Shown one piece after another: positions 8,670 through 18,413 of a DNA stretch of 64,000 nt; position 1 is the first letter of the stretch; each line of letters opens with the position of its first letter. The stretch lies in assembly GCF_004005935.1 (NCBI RefSeq), contig NZ_SACQ01000001.1, positions 62,001 through 126,000 on the forward strand, written 5' to 3'. The position numbers and the translations under genes are program-made. The DNA is from Neptunomonas marina. Lineage in GTDB: Bacteria; Pseudomonadota; Gammaproteobacteria; Pseudomonadales; Balneatricaceae. The notes below the pieces were generated by a model. That model was not told the origin of the DNA and did not search any database. It saw nothing but the letters and a program-made list of their open reading frames with translations.

Positions 8670-9236
8670 ATGGATGCTCTGACACTGCTTCACAACCGTA
8701 CTTCAACACCCGCTCTACAAGCACCTGCGCCAACGCCGGAGCAGCTCGATGTTATGTATCGAGCGGCGTTGCGTGCGCCTGATCATGCCTGTTTGCGGCC
8801 TTGGCGCTTCATTGAGGTTGCTGGTGATGATTTGGATGCACTTGGGGAGGTTTTCGTCGCTGCTAGCGCCGCTGTTTGTGATGGCGGCCTGAGCGATGAA
8901 AAAGCAGCCAAGATGCGGCGTATGCCCCATCGTGCGCCAATGATCATTGTTGCCGTTGCTACTTTGCATACTCATCCAAAGGTCCCAGAAATTGAGCAGG
9001 TTATTACGGCCGGTTGCGCCGCGCAGGCGGTTGTTCAAGCAGCGTATGCTCAAGGATTGGGTGCGATGTGGCGTACCGGCGACCTTGCTTTCAATCAGCA
9101 CGTGATGGACGCACTGGGATTGGCGAGCCATGAGAAGCTGATTGGCTTTATCTATATTGGTACGCCAATGGCTCAAAAAGGTGTTCCTGCAGCGCAATGG
9201 GCCGAGAACGTTACCCAATGGCAGCCAAAGGTATAG
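8670..9236 (+). CDS. ydjA: YdjA-type nitroreductase family oxidoreductase
   Basis: A 188-residue FMN-dependent oxidoreductase of the small YdjA branch. The N-terminus MDALTLLHNRTSTPALQAPAPT and RAPDHACLRPWRFIEV correspond to the FMN-phosphate-binding segment of YdjA, and the C-terminal GLGAMWRTGDLAFN and GFIYIGTP segments complete the flavin site. It starts eight bases after queF. The physiological substrate of YdjA-like proteins is not known. Its end is eight bases before the thioesterase-like gene, so the genes from 6129 to 9712 probably form one transcript. Confidence 0.88.
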   Translation: MDALTLLHNRTSTPALQAPAPTPEQLDVMYRAALRAPDHACLRPWRFIEVAGDDLDALGEVFVAASAAVCDGGLSDEKAAKMRRMPHRAPMIIVAVATLHTHPKVPEIEQVITAGCAAQAVVQAAYAQGLGAMWRTGDLAFNQHVMDALGLASHEKLIGFIYIGTPMAQKGVPAAQWAENVTQWQPKV

Positions 9237-9244
9237 AGGGGTTT

Positions 9245-9712
9245 ATGGCAACGCAACAAGACACGGAACAGTTTCTAATTTGGCTGAAAACGCAAATTCC
9301 ACTTCTTAATCATATGGGGTTAGGGGCGCTAGCTTATGATGGGAAGGTGCTCACAATTCCCGCCGCGCTTGAGCCTAATATCAACGATAAGGGAACAGGA
9401 TTTGGTGGTTCGCTAGCGACGTTAGCAACGATCTCTGGCTGGTGTCTAACAACGCTGTTACTGAGAGATCATGATTACGACTGTGATGTGATGATTCGCG
9501 ATTGCAATATGAGCTATCTAGCACCTGTGAAAGCGGCGTTTGCTTCACAGGTCGTGGTGCCTGAGCAGCCGAGTATCGATCAATTTTTGCAGCGCCTGAG
9601 CGAAAAAGGCCGTGCTAGGCTGGCCCTTACTATCCAGATTATCTGCGAAGGTGAGACCACATTGGAGATGCAGGGCAACTACGTGGCAATTGCCCGCAGT
9701 GCCCCGCAATAA
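9245..9712 (+). CDS. YiiD C-terminal-domain-like putative thioesterase
   Basis: A 155-residue protein with a hotdog-fold pattern, similar to the C-terminal domain of E. coli YiiD (putative thioesterase): the helix with GFGGSLATLATISGWCLTTLLL, the strand CDVMIRDCNMSYLAPV, and a final LTIQIICEGETTLEMQGNYVAI. No acetyltransferase domain precedes it, so it is the stand-alone form. I use ATG 9245, preceded by an AGAGGGG ribosome site right after the nitroreductase stop; an in-frame ATG at 9197 would overlap that gene and has no ribosome site. The substrate is unknown, probably an acyl-CoA or acyl-ACP if the enzyme is active. Confidence 0.75.
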   Translation: MATQQDTEQFLIWLKTQIPLLNHMGLGALAYDGKVLTIPAALEPNINDKGTGFGGSLATLATISGWCLTTLLLRDHDYDCDVMIRDCNMSYLAPVKAAFASQVVVPEQPSIDQFLQRLSEKGRARLALTIQIICEGETTLEMQGNYVAIARSAPQ

Positions 9713-9721
9713 AGGCAGTAA

Positions 9722-10279
9722 TTAGTTCGCTAAGCGTTTAACGCTTTGAATTACCACGGGTGTATTCGGCACGTTACGGTGGCCGCCTTTCGCACCCGTC
9801 TCTACTTTTGCGATGTTATCTACAACATCCATGCCTGACACTACCTTACCAAATACTGCATAGCCTGGGCGGTTACCCGCTGCATTGAGGTTGAAGTTAT
9901 CGACAAGGTTGATAAAGAACTGGCTGGTGGCGCTGTGTGGGTTGCGTGTACGCGCCATTGAAATCGTACCACGATCGTTGCCAACGCCGTTGGCTGACTC
10001 ATTCTGGATAGGCGCGAGTGTCTCTTTGCGGCTGAAGTCTTCAGTAAAGCCGCCGCCCTGAATCATAAAACCGTCAATGATCCGGTGGAAGGTTGTGCCT
10101 GCATAGAAGTTATCGTCGACGTAGCGCAAGAAGTTGTCGACTGTAATAGGCGCTTCCTCAGCAAATAATTCTAAAACAATCGTTCCCTTATTGGTCGTCA
10201 TTTCGACTTGCGGGTTAGCTGCGTAAAGATGGGTAGCTATGCAGAAGATAGCTATGACTTTTGCGAAAAATCGTAACAT
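9722..10279 (-). CDS. ppiA: Periplasmic peptidyl-prolyl cis-trans isomerase (cyclophilin)
   Basis: A 185-residue cyclophilin with an N-terminal signal peptide (FFAKVIAIFCIATHLYA, cleavage about residue 20), so it acts on proteins in the periplasm. The catalytic Arg is in FHRIIDGFMIQGGGF, with the substrate-loop features SMARTRNPHSATSQFFINL and GYAVFGKVVSGMDVVD also intact. It ends convergently nine bases from the thioesterase-like gene and is divergent from the chemoreceptor gene. Confidence 0.93.
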   Translation of the reverse strand: MLRFFAKVIAIFCIATHLYAANPQVEMTTNKGTIVLELFAEEAPITVDNFLRYVDDNFYAGTTFHRIIDGFMIQGGGFTEDFSRKETLAPIQNESANGVGNDRGTISMARTRNPHSATSQFFINLVDNFNLNAAGNRPGYAVFGKVVSGMDVVDNIAKVETGAKGGHRNVPNTPVVIQSVKRLAN

Positions 10280-10591
10280 TTTAGGAACACCTTAGTACCG
10301 GAAAAGAGACTGCAATAATGAGCTAAATGAACACTTTTTAAAAGTGCATCTTAGTTGGAAAAAAAACTCGCAATCTCACAAAGTTAGGCTTTAATTATTA
10401 AACTAAAGACTTACGGTTATTTGATTTATATCAGTACTTAAGTCTGGTGGTTAGCCTAGTAAGGGCTATGCAAATTTGAATCATAGCTACACTGAAGAAT
10501 ACGTTAAGTTCGCTTAGCAAGCAGAGTGATAAGGCTCTGTTTTACTTCGACAGGGACAGTCTATGTTACGTCACACAAAGATGAGGTAGTG
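10280..10591. other. Divergent intergenic region between ppiA and chemoreceptor gene
   Basis: This 312-base AT-rich gap holds a small hairpin (GCACTTTT-like arms around 10331-10348), an FNR-like palindrome (10421-10434), and a CAGAG/CTCTG stem followed by four T at about 10522-10543, which could be a leader terminator. I see no coding frame with a plausible start and no recognisable riboswitch. Confidence 0.5.
10421..10434. promoter_or_regulatory. FNR/Anr-like binding site
   Basis: TTGAT-TTAT-ATCAG matches the FNR/Anr consensus TTGATNNNNATCAA at nine of ten defined positions. It lies 157 bases before the chemoreceptor start and 142 bases from the ppiA start, so either gene could be oxygen-regulated. 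It is a single match and not experimentally grounded. Confidence 0.4.
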
Positions 10592-12472
10592 ATGAAAGTC
10601 TCTCACAAACTGGCCTTAGTGGCCTCCACTGTCGTGGTATTGGTATTTAGTCTATTTTCTTGGATTCAATACCAGTCGGTAAAAAACTCATTGGTTGATG
10701 CAGCCGAGAGCAGCACCCAAGAGAGTATGGTGGTGCTTTCTCATCAGATCACTAACTGGCTGAATGGCAAGCTGGCTCTGATCAATATGATGGCAGAAAC
10801 CATTGACGCTGATTTCTCTGGACAGACTATTCAGCAAACTTTCGATACACCCTTGTTGAAAGATGAGTTTATTCTGATATTCGGCGGCCTAGACACTGAT
10901 GGTGCACGCATCACGAATGACCCGAGCTGGAATCCCGCGAACTGGGATGCGCGTAAGCGTCCTTGGTATCCCTATGCACGTGGTCACGATCAGGCGGTGC
11001 TAACTGAGCCTTATCCCGATGCCGCTACGGGTGAGATACTGATCTCTGCTGTAGCGAAATTTAAAGACAAAGGAAGTTTCAAAGGCGCCTTCGGTGGAGA
11101 TTTAAGTCTAGCAACCGTTGCTGATGCGCTAAACACAATGAACTTCGATGGAGCAGGGTATGCCTTCTTGCTGGATGCATCAGGAAAGATCATCTCACAC
11201 CCTGACGAAGCCTTTAATGGTAAAGCGATCGGTGAGTTGATTAACGGCAAGCAGCCGAGCTTTACAGGAGGCTTCCAGCCTTCATCAATCGGGGGTGAAG
11301 ACGTATTTGTCACGTTTAAAGAGCTGCAGGGTTTGCCGGGGAGTAACTGGTATGTGGCTGCAGTGCTGAATAAAGACATGGTGATGGCGCCAGCGACTAA
11401 ATTCGGCATAAGTGCGGTTGTCGGCACAATTGTCAGCATTATTCTGACCTCGTTAGCGCTGTATTTAGTATCAACCAAGCTGTTACAACCGATGCTATCG
11501 CTGCGGGAGTCAATTCGTGAGTTGAACTCCGGTGATGGGGATTTAACGCACCGCCTCTCTGTTGAAACGAAAGATGAGTTTGGCGCGCTGTCGAACGAGT
11601 TCAACGAGTTCTTAGACTTCCTGCAAAAGATTATTCACGATGTTAAGGAAGCGTCGCGGAACATCCGCAGCAGTACAGACCAAACGGCACACGCTGCGAA
11701 TAGCGCATCAAATCAGCTCAATGAACAGCTTAATGAGCTCGACCAGTTGGCTGCGGCGATGCATGAGATGTCAGCGACGGCAACCGAGGTTGCTAGCAGT
11801 GCGCAACAAACAGCATCGGCGGCCCAAAGTGCTGATGATGCTGCGATGGAAGGTGCGAGTGTTGTCAGCCGGACAACCACGGCGATGGAGTCGCTTGTCG
11901 GTGACATGGACGGTGCTGTATCAACTGTTAGCGAACTAGCAAGCTACAGCAATAACATCGAATCTATTCTTACAGTGATCACGGGTATTGCGGAGCAAAC
12001 CAACTTGCTCGCTCTAAACGCTGCTATTGAAGCGGCACGTGCGGGTGACGCAGGTCGAGGCTTTGCGGTGGTTGCGGATGAAGTCCGTGCGTTGGCGTCA
12101 CGAACTCAGCAGTCGACTGAAGAGATTCAGAAGATGATAGGGCAGTTGCAAGGTGGTGTGACCAAAGCAGAGCAGACTATCAGCCGTGGTCGAGATGTCG
12201 CTAATGAAGCTTGTAGTATTGCGCAAAATGCAAATCAGTCACTTGAGAATATTCGCGATGGTATTCGCCATATTAGCGAAATGACAATTCAAATAGCGAC
12301 TGCCGCCGAGGAGCAAAGCGCAACATCAGACGAGATCAATCGCAATACGTCGAATATTCGCGATATCAGTCAGATGGTTTCTGAGAGTGCTCAAGATCAA
12401 GCAATGCTCTGCAACAGTATGGTTGAGCAAACGTCTGACCAAGATCGTACTCTCGGTAAGTTCAAGGTTTAG
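10592..12472 (+). CDS. Methyl-accepting chemotaxis protein, PctA-type amino-acid receptor
   Basis: The 626-residue receptor has membrane helix 1 (about 5-25), a periplasmic double-Cache domain (about 30-275), helix 2 (about 280-302), HAMP (about 303-355) and a methyl-accepting cytoplasmic domain with the conserved hairpin tip EQTNLLALNAAIEAARAG. The Cache domain keeps the amino-acid-binding residues of P. aeruginosa PctA at a constant offset of three: R123, W125, Y126, Y141, D143 and D170. The first motif residue (Tyr121 in PctA) is Trp118 here. It probably senses amino acids or related amines. I use ATG 10592 with GAGG five bases upstream, rather than an earlier in-frame start at 10526 that would add a non-hydrophobic leader. 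A rho-independent terminator follows. Confidence 0.92.
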   Translation: MKVSHKLALVASTVVVLVFSLFSWIQYQSVKNSLVDAAESSTQESMVVLSHQITNWLNGKLALINMMAETIDADFSGQTIQQTFDTPLLKDEFILIFGGLDTDGARITNDPSWNPANWDARKRPWYPYARGHDQAVLTEPYPDAATGEILISAVAKFKDKGSFKGAFGGDLSLATVADALNTMNFDGAGYAFLLDASGKIISHPDEAFNGKAIGELINGKQPSFTGGFQPSSIGGEDVFVTFKELQGLPGSNWYVAAVLNKDMVMAPATKFGISAVVGTIVSIILTSLALYLVSTKLLQPMLSLRESIRELNSGDGDLTHRLSVETKDEFGALSNEFNEFLDFLQKIIHDVKEASRNIRSSTDQTAHAANSASNQLNEQLNELDQLAAAMHEMSATATEVASSAQQTASAAQSADDAAMEGASVVSRTTTAMESLVGDMDGAVSTVSELASYSNNIESILTVITGIAEQTNLLALNAAIEAARAGDAGRGFAVVADEVRALASRTQQSTEEIQKMIGQLQGGVTKAEQTISRGRDVANEACSIAQNANQSLENIRDGIRHISEMTIQIATAAEEQSATSDEINRNTSNIRDISQMVSESAQDQAMLCNSMVEQTSDQDRTLGKFKV

Positions 12473-12489
12473 TTAGGTTCCATACTAAA

Positions 12490-12516
12490 AAGCCACTCGA
12501 AAGGGTGGCTTTTTTA
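12490..12516 (+). terminator. Terminator after chemoreceptor gene
   Basis: AAGCCACTC-GAAA-GGGTGGCTT followed by a T run: a GC-rich stem with one G-T pair and a GNRA tetraloop, 17 bases after the stop. Confidence 0.9.
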
Positions 12517-12602
12517 TTGGTGCACTTTCAATAGTTAACCAGCATCCCGACGATATTTGCTTTCACTGCGTTAGCCCCTCTAAGGGCCATATGGCAAGCA
12601 AT

Positions 12603-12627
12603 AAAAAAGCCCCCTAATGGGGGCTTT
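12603..12627 (-). terminator. Terminator of ppa
   Basis: On the minus strand AAAGCCCCC-ATTA-GGGGGCTTT runs into a T run, 17 bases after the ppa stop. Confidence 0.9.
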
Positions 12628-12643
12628 ATAAACAACAAAGGGA

Positions 12644-13177
12644 TTACTTAGCTGCTTCGTACGCTTTTGCGCCTGCTTCGATAACCGCTTTAGCGGCTTC
12701 AGCGCCTTCCCAGTTTTCAACCTTAACCCACTTACCTTCTTCCAAACCTTTGTAGTTTTCGAAGAAGTGCTTAATACGTGCAAGAGTCAGCTCTGGCAGA
12801 TCTGTTACGTCATGAACGTCTTTGTAAATCTTAGTCAGCTTGTCGTGTGGTACAGCAACCAGTTTCGCATCAACACCCGCTTCATCAGTCATGTTGAGAA
12901 CGCCAACAGGACGGCAACGAATAACAGAGCCCGGCACAACTGGGTAAGGTGTCAGTACGAGCACGTCTACCGCGTCGCCATCATCAGCAAGCGTGTTGTT
13001 GATGTAGCCATAGTTTGCAGGATAGAACATTGGCGCTGCCATGAAACGGTCAACGAAAAGTGCATCTTCCTCTTTTTCGATCTCGTACTTAACCGGCGAG
13101 CTCTCTGCTGGAATCTCGATGATTACGTAGATGTCGTTTGGTAGGTCTTTACCTGCAGGCACTTTTGCAAAGCTCAT
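12644..13177 (-). CDS. ppa: Inorganic pyrophosphatase (family I)
   Basis: Hydrolyses pyrophosphate to phosphate in the cytoplasm, pulling biosynthetic reactions forward. The 177-residue length and motifs are those of the bacterial hexameric family I enzyme: [17 protein letters not shown] at the start, [13 protein letters not shown], and the metal-binding [15 protein letters not shown] (the usual Pro/Glu of the signature is Ala). The C-terminus is rich in Ala and Lys. It has its own terminator and is followed upstream by fbp in the same orientation, 87 bases away. Confidence 0.97.
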   Translation of the reverse strand: MSFAKVPAGKDLPNDIYVIIEIPAESSPVKYEIEKEEDALFVDRFMAAPMFYPANYGYINNTLADDGDAVDVLVLTPYPVVPGSVIRCRPVGVLNMTDEAGVDAKLVAVPHDKLTKIYKDVHDVTDLPELTLARIKHFFENYKGLEEGKWVKVENWEGAEAAKAVIEAGAKAYEAAK

Positions 13178-13264
13178 GCGTTTTCTTCCTATGCTGAAAT
13201 ATAAGGGAATAGATTGTTCGATTATAGAAGTCGTATCCAGTGCAATGAATACGACTATACGCTA

Positions 13265-14254
13265 TTAGTCTACCTGAGTAGGCTCTTCGCCTGTGTGGTA
13301 GCTCATCAGCGCCTCAACCTCTTTCTTGGAGCCAAGCGCGACAGAAACACGCTCGTGAATATCGTCTGGCTCAACATCCATAATGTCGCGGTAGCAGTTT
13401 GTTGCCAGGCCGCCTGCTTGCTCAACCAGCATACTCATTGGGTTGCCTTCGTACATTAGGCGCAGTTTGCCAGGCTTCTTGGGAGCGCGCTCGTCCCACG
13501 GGTAGGTAAAGATACCGCCACGAGTGAGAACGCGGTGAACCTCGGCTACCATGGAAGCGACCCAGCGCATATTGAAGTTTTTACCACGTGGGCCTTCAGC
13601 GCCTTCGAGCAGGTCATCAACGTAGTTACGCATCGCAGGTTCCCAGAAGCGACGGTTAGACATGTTGATAGCAAACTCTTTTGTCTCTTCAGGGATCAAG
13701 ACGTTTTCACGGCTTAATAGGAAGTCACCTGTATGAGATAGCGTAAACATGTTAACGCCATGGCCTGTTGTCAGCACGAGAGTTGCGGATGGACCATACA
13801 ATACATAGCCAGATGCTAACTGCTTACGGCCACTTTGCAGGTATGCCGCTTCATTCGCAAAATCTTCCCCAGCAGGTGCTTCTAAAATAGAGAAGATTGT
13901 ACCAACAGACACATTGATATCGATATTTGAAGAGCCATCCAGTGGGTCGAAGATAACCAAGAAGCGGCCATCTTTATTACCCGGAACCGGATTACTCTCT
14001 TCTTCTGATGCAACACCGGCAACCAAAGAGTGGTTTAGCAGCACAGTTTTTAAAATCTCGTTGGAGATTACGTCCAACTTCTTCTGGGTCTCGCCCTGAA
14101 CATTTGTGTTGTCAGTTGAGCCATGAATCCCTGCAAGTGCACCTTGGCGAAGCTTAAGTGCGATCTCTTTACAGGCGACCATTAGAGTAGCGATTAGGTC
14201 GGACAGTTGTTCGTCGGTTTCGTTACGACGTAGAAACTGGCTAAGCAGTTGCAT
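13265..14254 (-). CDS. fbp: Fructose-1,6-bisphosphatase class 1
   Basis: Converts fructose 1,6-bisphosphate to fructose 6-phosphate in gluconeogenesis. The 329-residue protein carries the class 1 metal and substrate motif [13 protein letters not shown], the acidic SEEESNP loop near residue 86, and [20 protein letters not shown] near the C-terminus. It lies upstream of ppa on the same strand; a shared transcript is possible since no clear terminator is seen between them. Confidence 0.97.
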   Translation of the reverse strand: MQLLSQFLRRNETDEQLSDLIATLMVACKEIALKLRQGALAGIHGSTDNTNVQGETQKKLDVISNEILKTVLLNHSLVAGVASEEESNPVPGNKDGRFLVIFDPLDGSSNIDINVSVGTIFSILEAPAGEDFANEAAYLQSGRKQLASGYVLYGPSATLVLTTGHGVNMFTLSHTGDFLLSRENVLIPEETKEFAINMSNRRFWEPAMRNYVDDLLEGAEGPRGKNFNMRWVASMVAEVHRVLTRGGIFTYPWDERAPKKPGKLRLMYEGNPMSMLVEQAGGLATNCYRDIMDVEPDDIHERVSVALGSKKEVEALMSYHTGEEPTQVD

Positions 14255-14399
14255 TGGAGTTGATACCTTTGAGTTTGTGGATAAATTCAGACGAAATTTT
14301 ACGTGAAAGGGCGCTGAAAATCATGCTTTGCGTGTAAAAACTCACCTGATCGAAACCGCTACTATCGATAAGTGACGCTGAATTCGCGCTGAAAAGCGA

Positions 14400-14421
14400 G
14401 AGAGGCCTACGCAGAGGCCTC
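14400..14421 (-). terminator. Hairpin after the FabG/PhaB-like gene (weak terminator)
   Basis: AGAGGCC and GGCCTCT pair with an eight-base loop, 19 bases downstream of the reductase stop. The minus-strand continuation lacks a real T run, so termination is only possible. Confidence 0.4.
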
Positions 14422-14439
14422 TGATGGGGTATCAAGCCG

Positions 14440-15207
14440 TTAGATGCGCAGAGCTCCATCCACTTCAATGCAGCGACCATTGATATAGTCGTTTTCAAAA
14501 ATGAAGGTCACAGTGCGCGCGATCTCTTCAGGGGTACCAAGGCGCTTCGCTGGAATACCGGCAGCAATTTTATCCAACGCTTCTGGCTTCATGCTCATAA
14601 CCATTTCAGTACCGATATAGCCTGGTGCGATAGATGCTGCGCGAATGCCATAGCGAGCTAGCTCTTTAGACCAAGTCACAGCCATAGCCTGAACGCCTGC
14701 TTTGGTTGCAGTGTAGTTCGTTTGCCCCATGTTACCTGAGCGTGAAACTGAAGATATATTGATGATGCAACCCTGCGTTCCACCATCGATCATGCGAATC
14801 GCAGCTTCGCGACCACACAAGAACGAGCCGGTTAGGTTAACGTCCATCACAAGATTCCACTGCTCCAGTGACATCTTCTTCGTCACTTTGCCGGTCTCAC
14901 GGTCCACTTTTACGAACAAACCATCACGCGTAATACCAGCGTTGTTCACTAAACCGTGGAGCTCGCCAAAGTCGTTGATCACATCATCGAACAGCTTCTC
15001 TACGCTAGCTTCGTCTGCAACATTGGCAACGTAGCCGCGCGCGACAACGCCTTTCTCTGCGCACAAGTTAATTGTCTCATCTAGATCTTCTGCGTTGAGA
15101 TCTGCGAGTGCTAGCTGTGCACCTTGGCTTGCCAGTTCTAGTGCCATAGAGCGACCAAGGCCGCGGCCGCCACCAGTAATGACGATGACTTTATTATTTA
15201 GCTTCAT
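14440..15207 (-). CDS. SDR-family FabG/PhaB-like oxidoreductase
   Basis: A 255-residue classical short-chain dehydrogenase: NAD(P)-binding TGGGRGLG (about 12-19), NNAG (about 87-90), catalytic Ser in ISSVSRSG, and YxxxK in NYTATKAG. An insertion after the NNAG strand (LFVKVDRETGKVTKKMSLEQW) is typical of a pseudomonad FabG-like subgroup. Likely a 3-oxoacyl-CoA or 3-oxoacyl-ACP reductase; acetoacetyl-CoA reductase (PhaB) activity is possible but not shown, since phaA and phaC are absent from the window. A pair of TGC-rich palindromes lies directly upstream and may be an operator. The gene is divergent from fxsA. Confidence 0.85.
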   Translation of the reverse strand: MKLNNKVIVITGGGRGLGRSMALELASQGAQLALADLNAEDLDETINLCAEKGVVARGYVANVADEASVEKLFDDVINDFGELHGLVNNAGITRDGLFVKVDRETGKVTKKMSLEQWNLVMDVNLTGSFLCGREAAIRMIDGGTQGCIINISSVSRSGNMGQTNYTATKAGVQAMAVTWSKELARYGIRAASIAPGYIGTEMVMSMKPEALDKIAAGIPAKRLGTPEEIARTVTFIFENDYINGRCIEVDGALRI

Positions 15208-15234
15208 CTCTCTTTACCTTATCTCGTTCAAAAA

Positions 15235-15266
15235 ATGCTGCAATGCAGCATGTTGCGGTGCAGCAA
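15235..15266. promoter_or_regulatory. TGC-rich palindromic operator candidate
   Basis: A perfect odd palindrome ATGCTGCA-A-TGCAGCAT (15235-15251) contains CTGC-N3-GCAG, and it is followed at once by TTGC-GGT-GCAG (15253-15263), a one-mismatch second copy. This matches, from memory, the CTGCN3-4GCAG type of site bound by PhaR regulators. It lies 28-59 bases before the reductase start, where it could block RNA polymerase. Confidence 0.55.
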
Positions 15267-15341
15267 ACATATATTAGCCAAGCGCTACCTGTCCAATGAT
15301 ATTTTTAAGACGCGACTAAGGTCGTCTCTCTGACGGCTATG

Positions 15342-15367
15342 CTTGAAATGAGTGAATTTGCCCCAAA
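15342..15367 (+). promoter_or_regulatory. Sigma-32 heat-shock promoter upstream of fxsA-groESL
   Basis: CTTGAAA (15342-15348), a 12-base spacer, then CCCCAAA (15361-15367), against the consensus CTTGAAA-N11-16-CCCCATNT. The -35 box is perfect. It lies 137 bases before fxsA. No comparable box occurs directly before groES. Confidence 0.75.
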
Positions 15368-15503
15368 GAATAGGGCATAAGGCGGTGGATCTAAGCGTAT
15401 CGAGATGCCGCTGTGTATCGAATTTTATTAGCAAACTGGCGGCTATGTGAGCGTTTAGGCGCTCATATAGCCGCGTGCTAATACCCTGCAGAGGTAGGTT
15501 GCC

Positions 15504-16046
15504 ATGCCGTTTTTGTTTCTTCTTTTTATTATCGTCCCGATTATCGAGATCACCATACTAATTAACGTGGGTGAAGCGATTGGTGCTTGGTACACCGTGG
15601 CGCTGGTGCTGCTCTCTGCTTTTATCGGCGTTAACATGTTGCGTTATCAAGGGATTTCCACGCTAGCACGGGCACAGCAGCGTATGCAAAGCGGCGAGAT
15701 GCCAGGGCAGGAGATGATAGAAGGTCTTGTATTAGCGGTTGGTGGTGCGTTGCTAGTGACACCGGGTTTCGTCACAGACGCAGTTGGGTTTTGCTGTTTA
15801 ATCCCGTTTACCCGTCAAGCGTTTGTGCGTGGCGTAATGGCGCGAGCAAAAGTGGTGACGATGAACCAAGCGGGTTTTTCACAGCACTCAGGCTCTGGCC
15901 CTTTTGGCGCTCAACCTCAATCGCACGACTCTAATTTTGAGCATCAAACGCGTTCGGATCGTTCACCTTTTCACAATGATCAAGATAGCCCGCGGGCAGG
16001 TGATGTGTTCGAGGGTGACTTTACCCGCGATGACGAAAAAAAATAG
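15504..16046 (+). CDS. fxsA: FxsA family membrane protein
   Basis: The 180-residue inner-membrane protein begins with two hydrophobic helices (FLFLLFIIVPIIEITILI and YTVALVLLSAFIGV), has the LRYQGISTLARAQ loop and the GGALLVTPGFVTDAVGFCCLIP segment of FxsA, and ends in a polar Ser/Gln/Asp-rich tail. In E. coli FxsA affects exclusion of phage T7 by F-carrying cells; its normal role is unknown. It is 138 bases upstream of groES, and the only sigma-32 promoter visible lies before fxsA, so it is probably co-induced with the chaperonin. The tail is hydrophilic and likely cytoplasmic. Confidence 0.9.
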   Translation: MPFLFLLFIIVPIIEITILINVGEAIGAWYTVALVLLSAFIGVNMLRYQGISTLARAQQRMQSGEMPGQEMIEGLVLAVGGALLVTPGFVTDAVGFCCLIPFTRQAFVRGVMARAKVVTMNQAGFSQHSGSGPFGAQPQSHDSNFEHQTRSDRSPFHNDQDSPRAGDVFEGDFTRDDEKK

Positions 16047-16101
16047 ATTTTTTTTAAGTGGGGCTATTGAATTCATAAACCCCGCCCACATTAATCGAAG
16101 A

Positions 16102-16124
16102 ACCGGTAACCAGATGGTTACGGT
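16102..16124 (+). other. Leader hairpin before groES
   Basis: GTAACC-AGAT-GGTTAC pairs perfectly and extends by ACC/GGT across one bulged G, 61 bases before the groES start. It lacks a T run, so it is not a terminator. It might mark RNA processing between fxsA and groES. Confidence 0.35.
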
Positions 16125-16184
16125 CTTTGACTTAATCAAATAGTTAATACCACTTTTTGATCAAACCATCAGGAGAGAGATCAG

Positions 16185-16478
16185 ATGAAAATTCGTCCAC
16201 TTCACGACCGAGTCGTTGTCCGCCGCAGTGAAGAAGAAACTAAAACTGCAGGTGGTATCGTTCTGCCAGGTTCTGCTGCGGAAAAGCCGAATCAAGGTGA
16301 AGTCGTTGCTGTCGGTGAAGGCCGTATTTCAAACAACGGTGATCTACAGCCACTTACAGTTAAAGTCGGCGATACAGTTCTATTTGGTCAGTATGCAGGT
16401 TCTAACGTTGTTAAAATCGACGGTGAAGAACTATTGATCATGAGCGAAAGCGAAATTTATGGCGTTCTGGAAGCTTAA
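16185..16478 (+). CDS. groS: Co-chaperonin GroES
   Basis: The 97-residue co-chaperonin caps GroEL during folding. It shows the full family pattern: [14 protein letters not shown] start, the mobile loop [11 protein letters not shown] that binds GroEL, the [10 protein letters not shown] strand and the [26 protein letters not shown] end. AGGAGAGA precedes the start. groEL follows 61 bases later. Confidence 0.99.
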   Translation: MKIRPLHDRVVVRRSEEETKTAGGIVLPGSAAEKPNQGEVVAVGEGRISNNGDLQPLTVKVGDTVLFGQYAGSNVVKIDGEELLIMSESEIYGVLEA

Positions 16479-16533
16479 TCCAGCGCACGACTTAGACATC
16501 CTCAAGTTAACGAATTTTTAAGGTAAAGGATAA

Positions 16534-18186
<1,653 letters not shown>

Positions 18187-18228
18187 TCATCATGTAGCTG
18201 TTCCACTGAAACACATGCTGTTTCTGAA

Positions 18229-18260
18229 GGCCCGTAAAGCTTAGCTTTACGGGCCTTTTT
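18229..18260 (+). terminator. Terminator of groESL
   Basis: GGCCCGTAAAGC-TTA-GCTTTACGGGCC followed by five T: a perfect 12-base-pair stem, 42 bases after groEL. Confidence 0.96.
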
Positions 18261-18413
18261 GTTTATTGATTCCCAAGAGGCGTTTTCGTGAATCAGTAGC
18301 ATTGCGGCGTTCTAATCGTGCCATTTACGCAGTCTCTTTTTGTTTGAACTATAGTTCACTTATGAAACCTAACTAATTGATACACAGCATGAAATCAATA
18401 AAGGGGCAGGGAT

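Noticed and set aside
8715-9218. 167-codon frame antisense to the nitroreductase gene
   Set aside because: Shadow of a well-supported gene; composition rich in Arg, His and Ser with no domain.
10435-10591. Possible c-di-GMP riboswitch before the chemoreceptor gene
   Set aside because: The conserved GEMM core elements are not found; only short hairpins are seen.
11011-11604. Long open frame (197 codons) antisense to the chemoreceptor gene
   Set aside because: It is opposite a clear chemoreceptor, has low-complexity Ser/Pro composition and no ribosome site.
16060-16090. Possible sigma-32 promoter directly before groES
   Set aside because: TTGAAT and CCCC are only about seven bases apart, too close for sigma-32.
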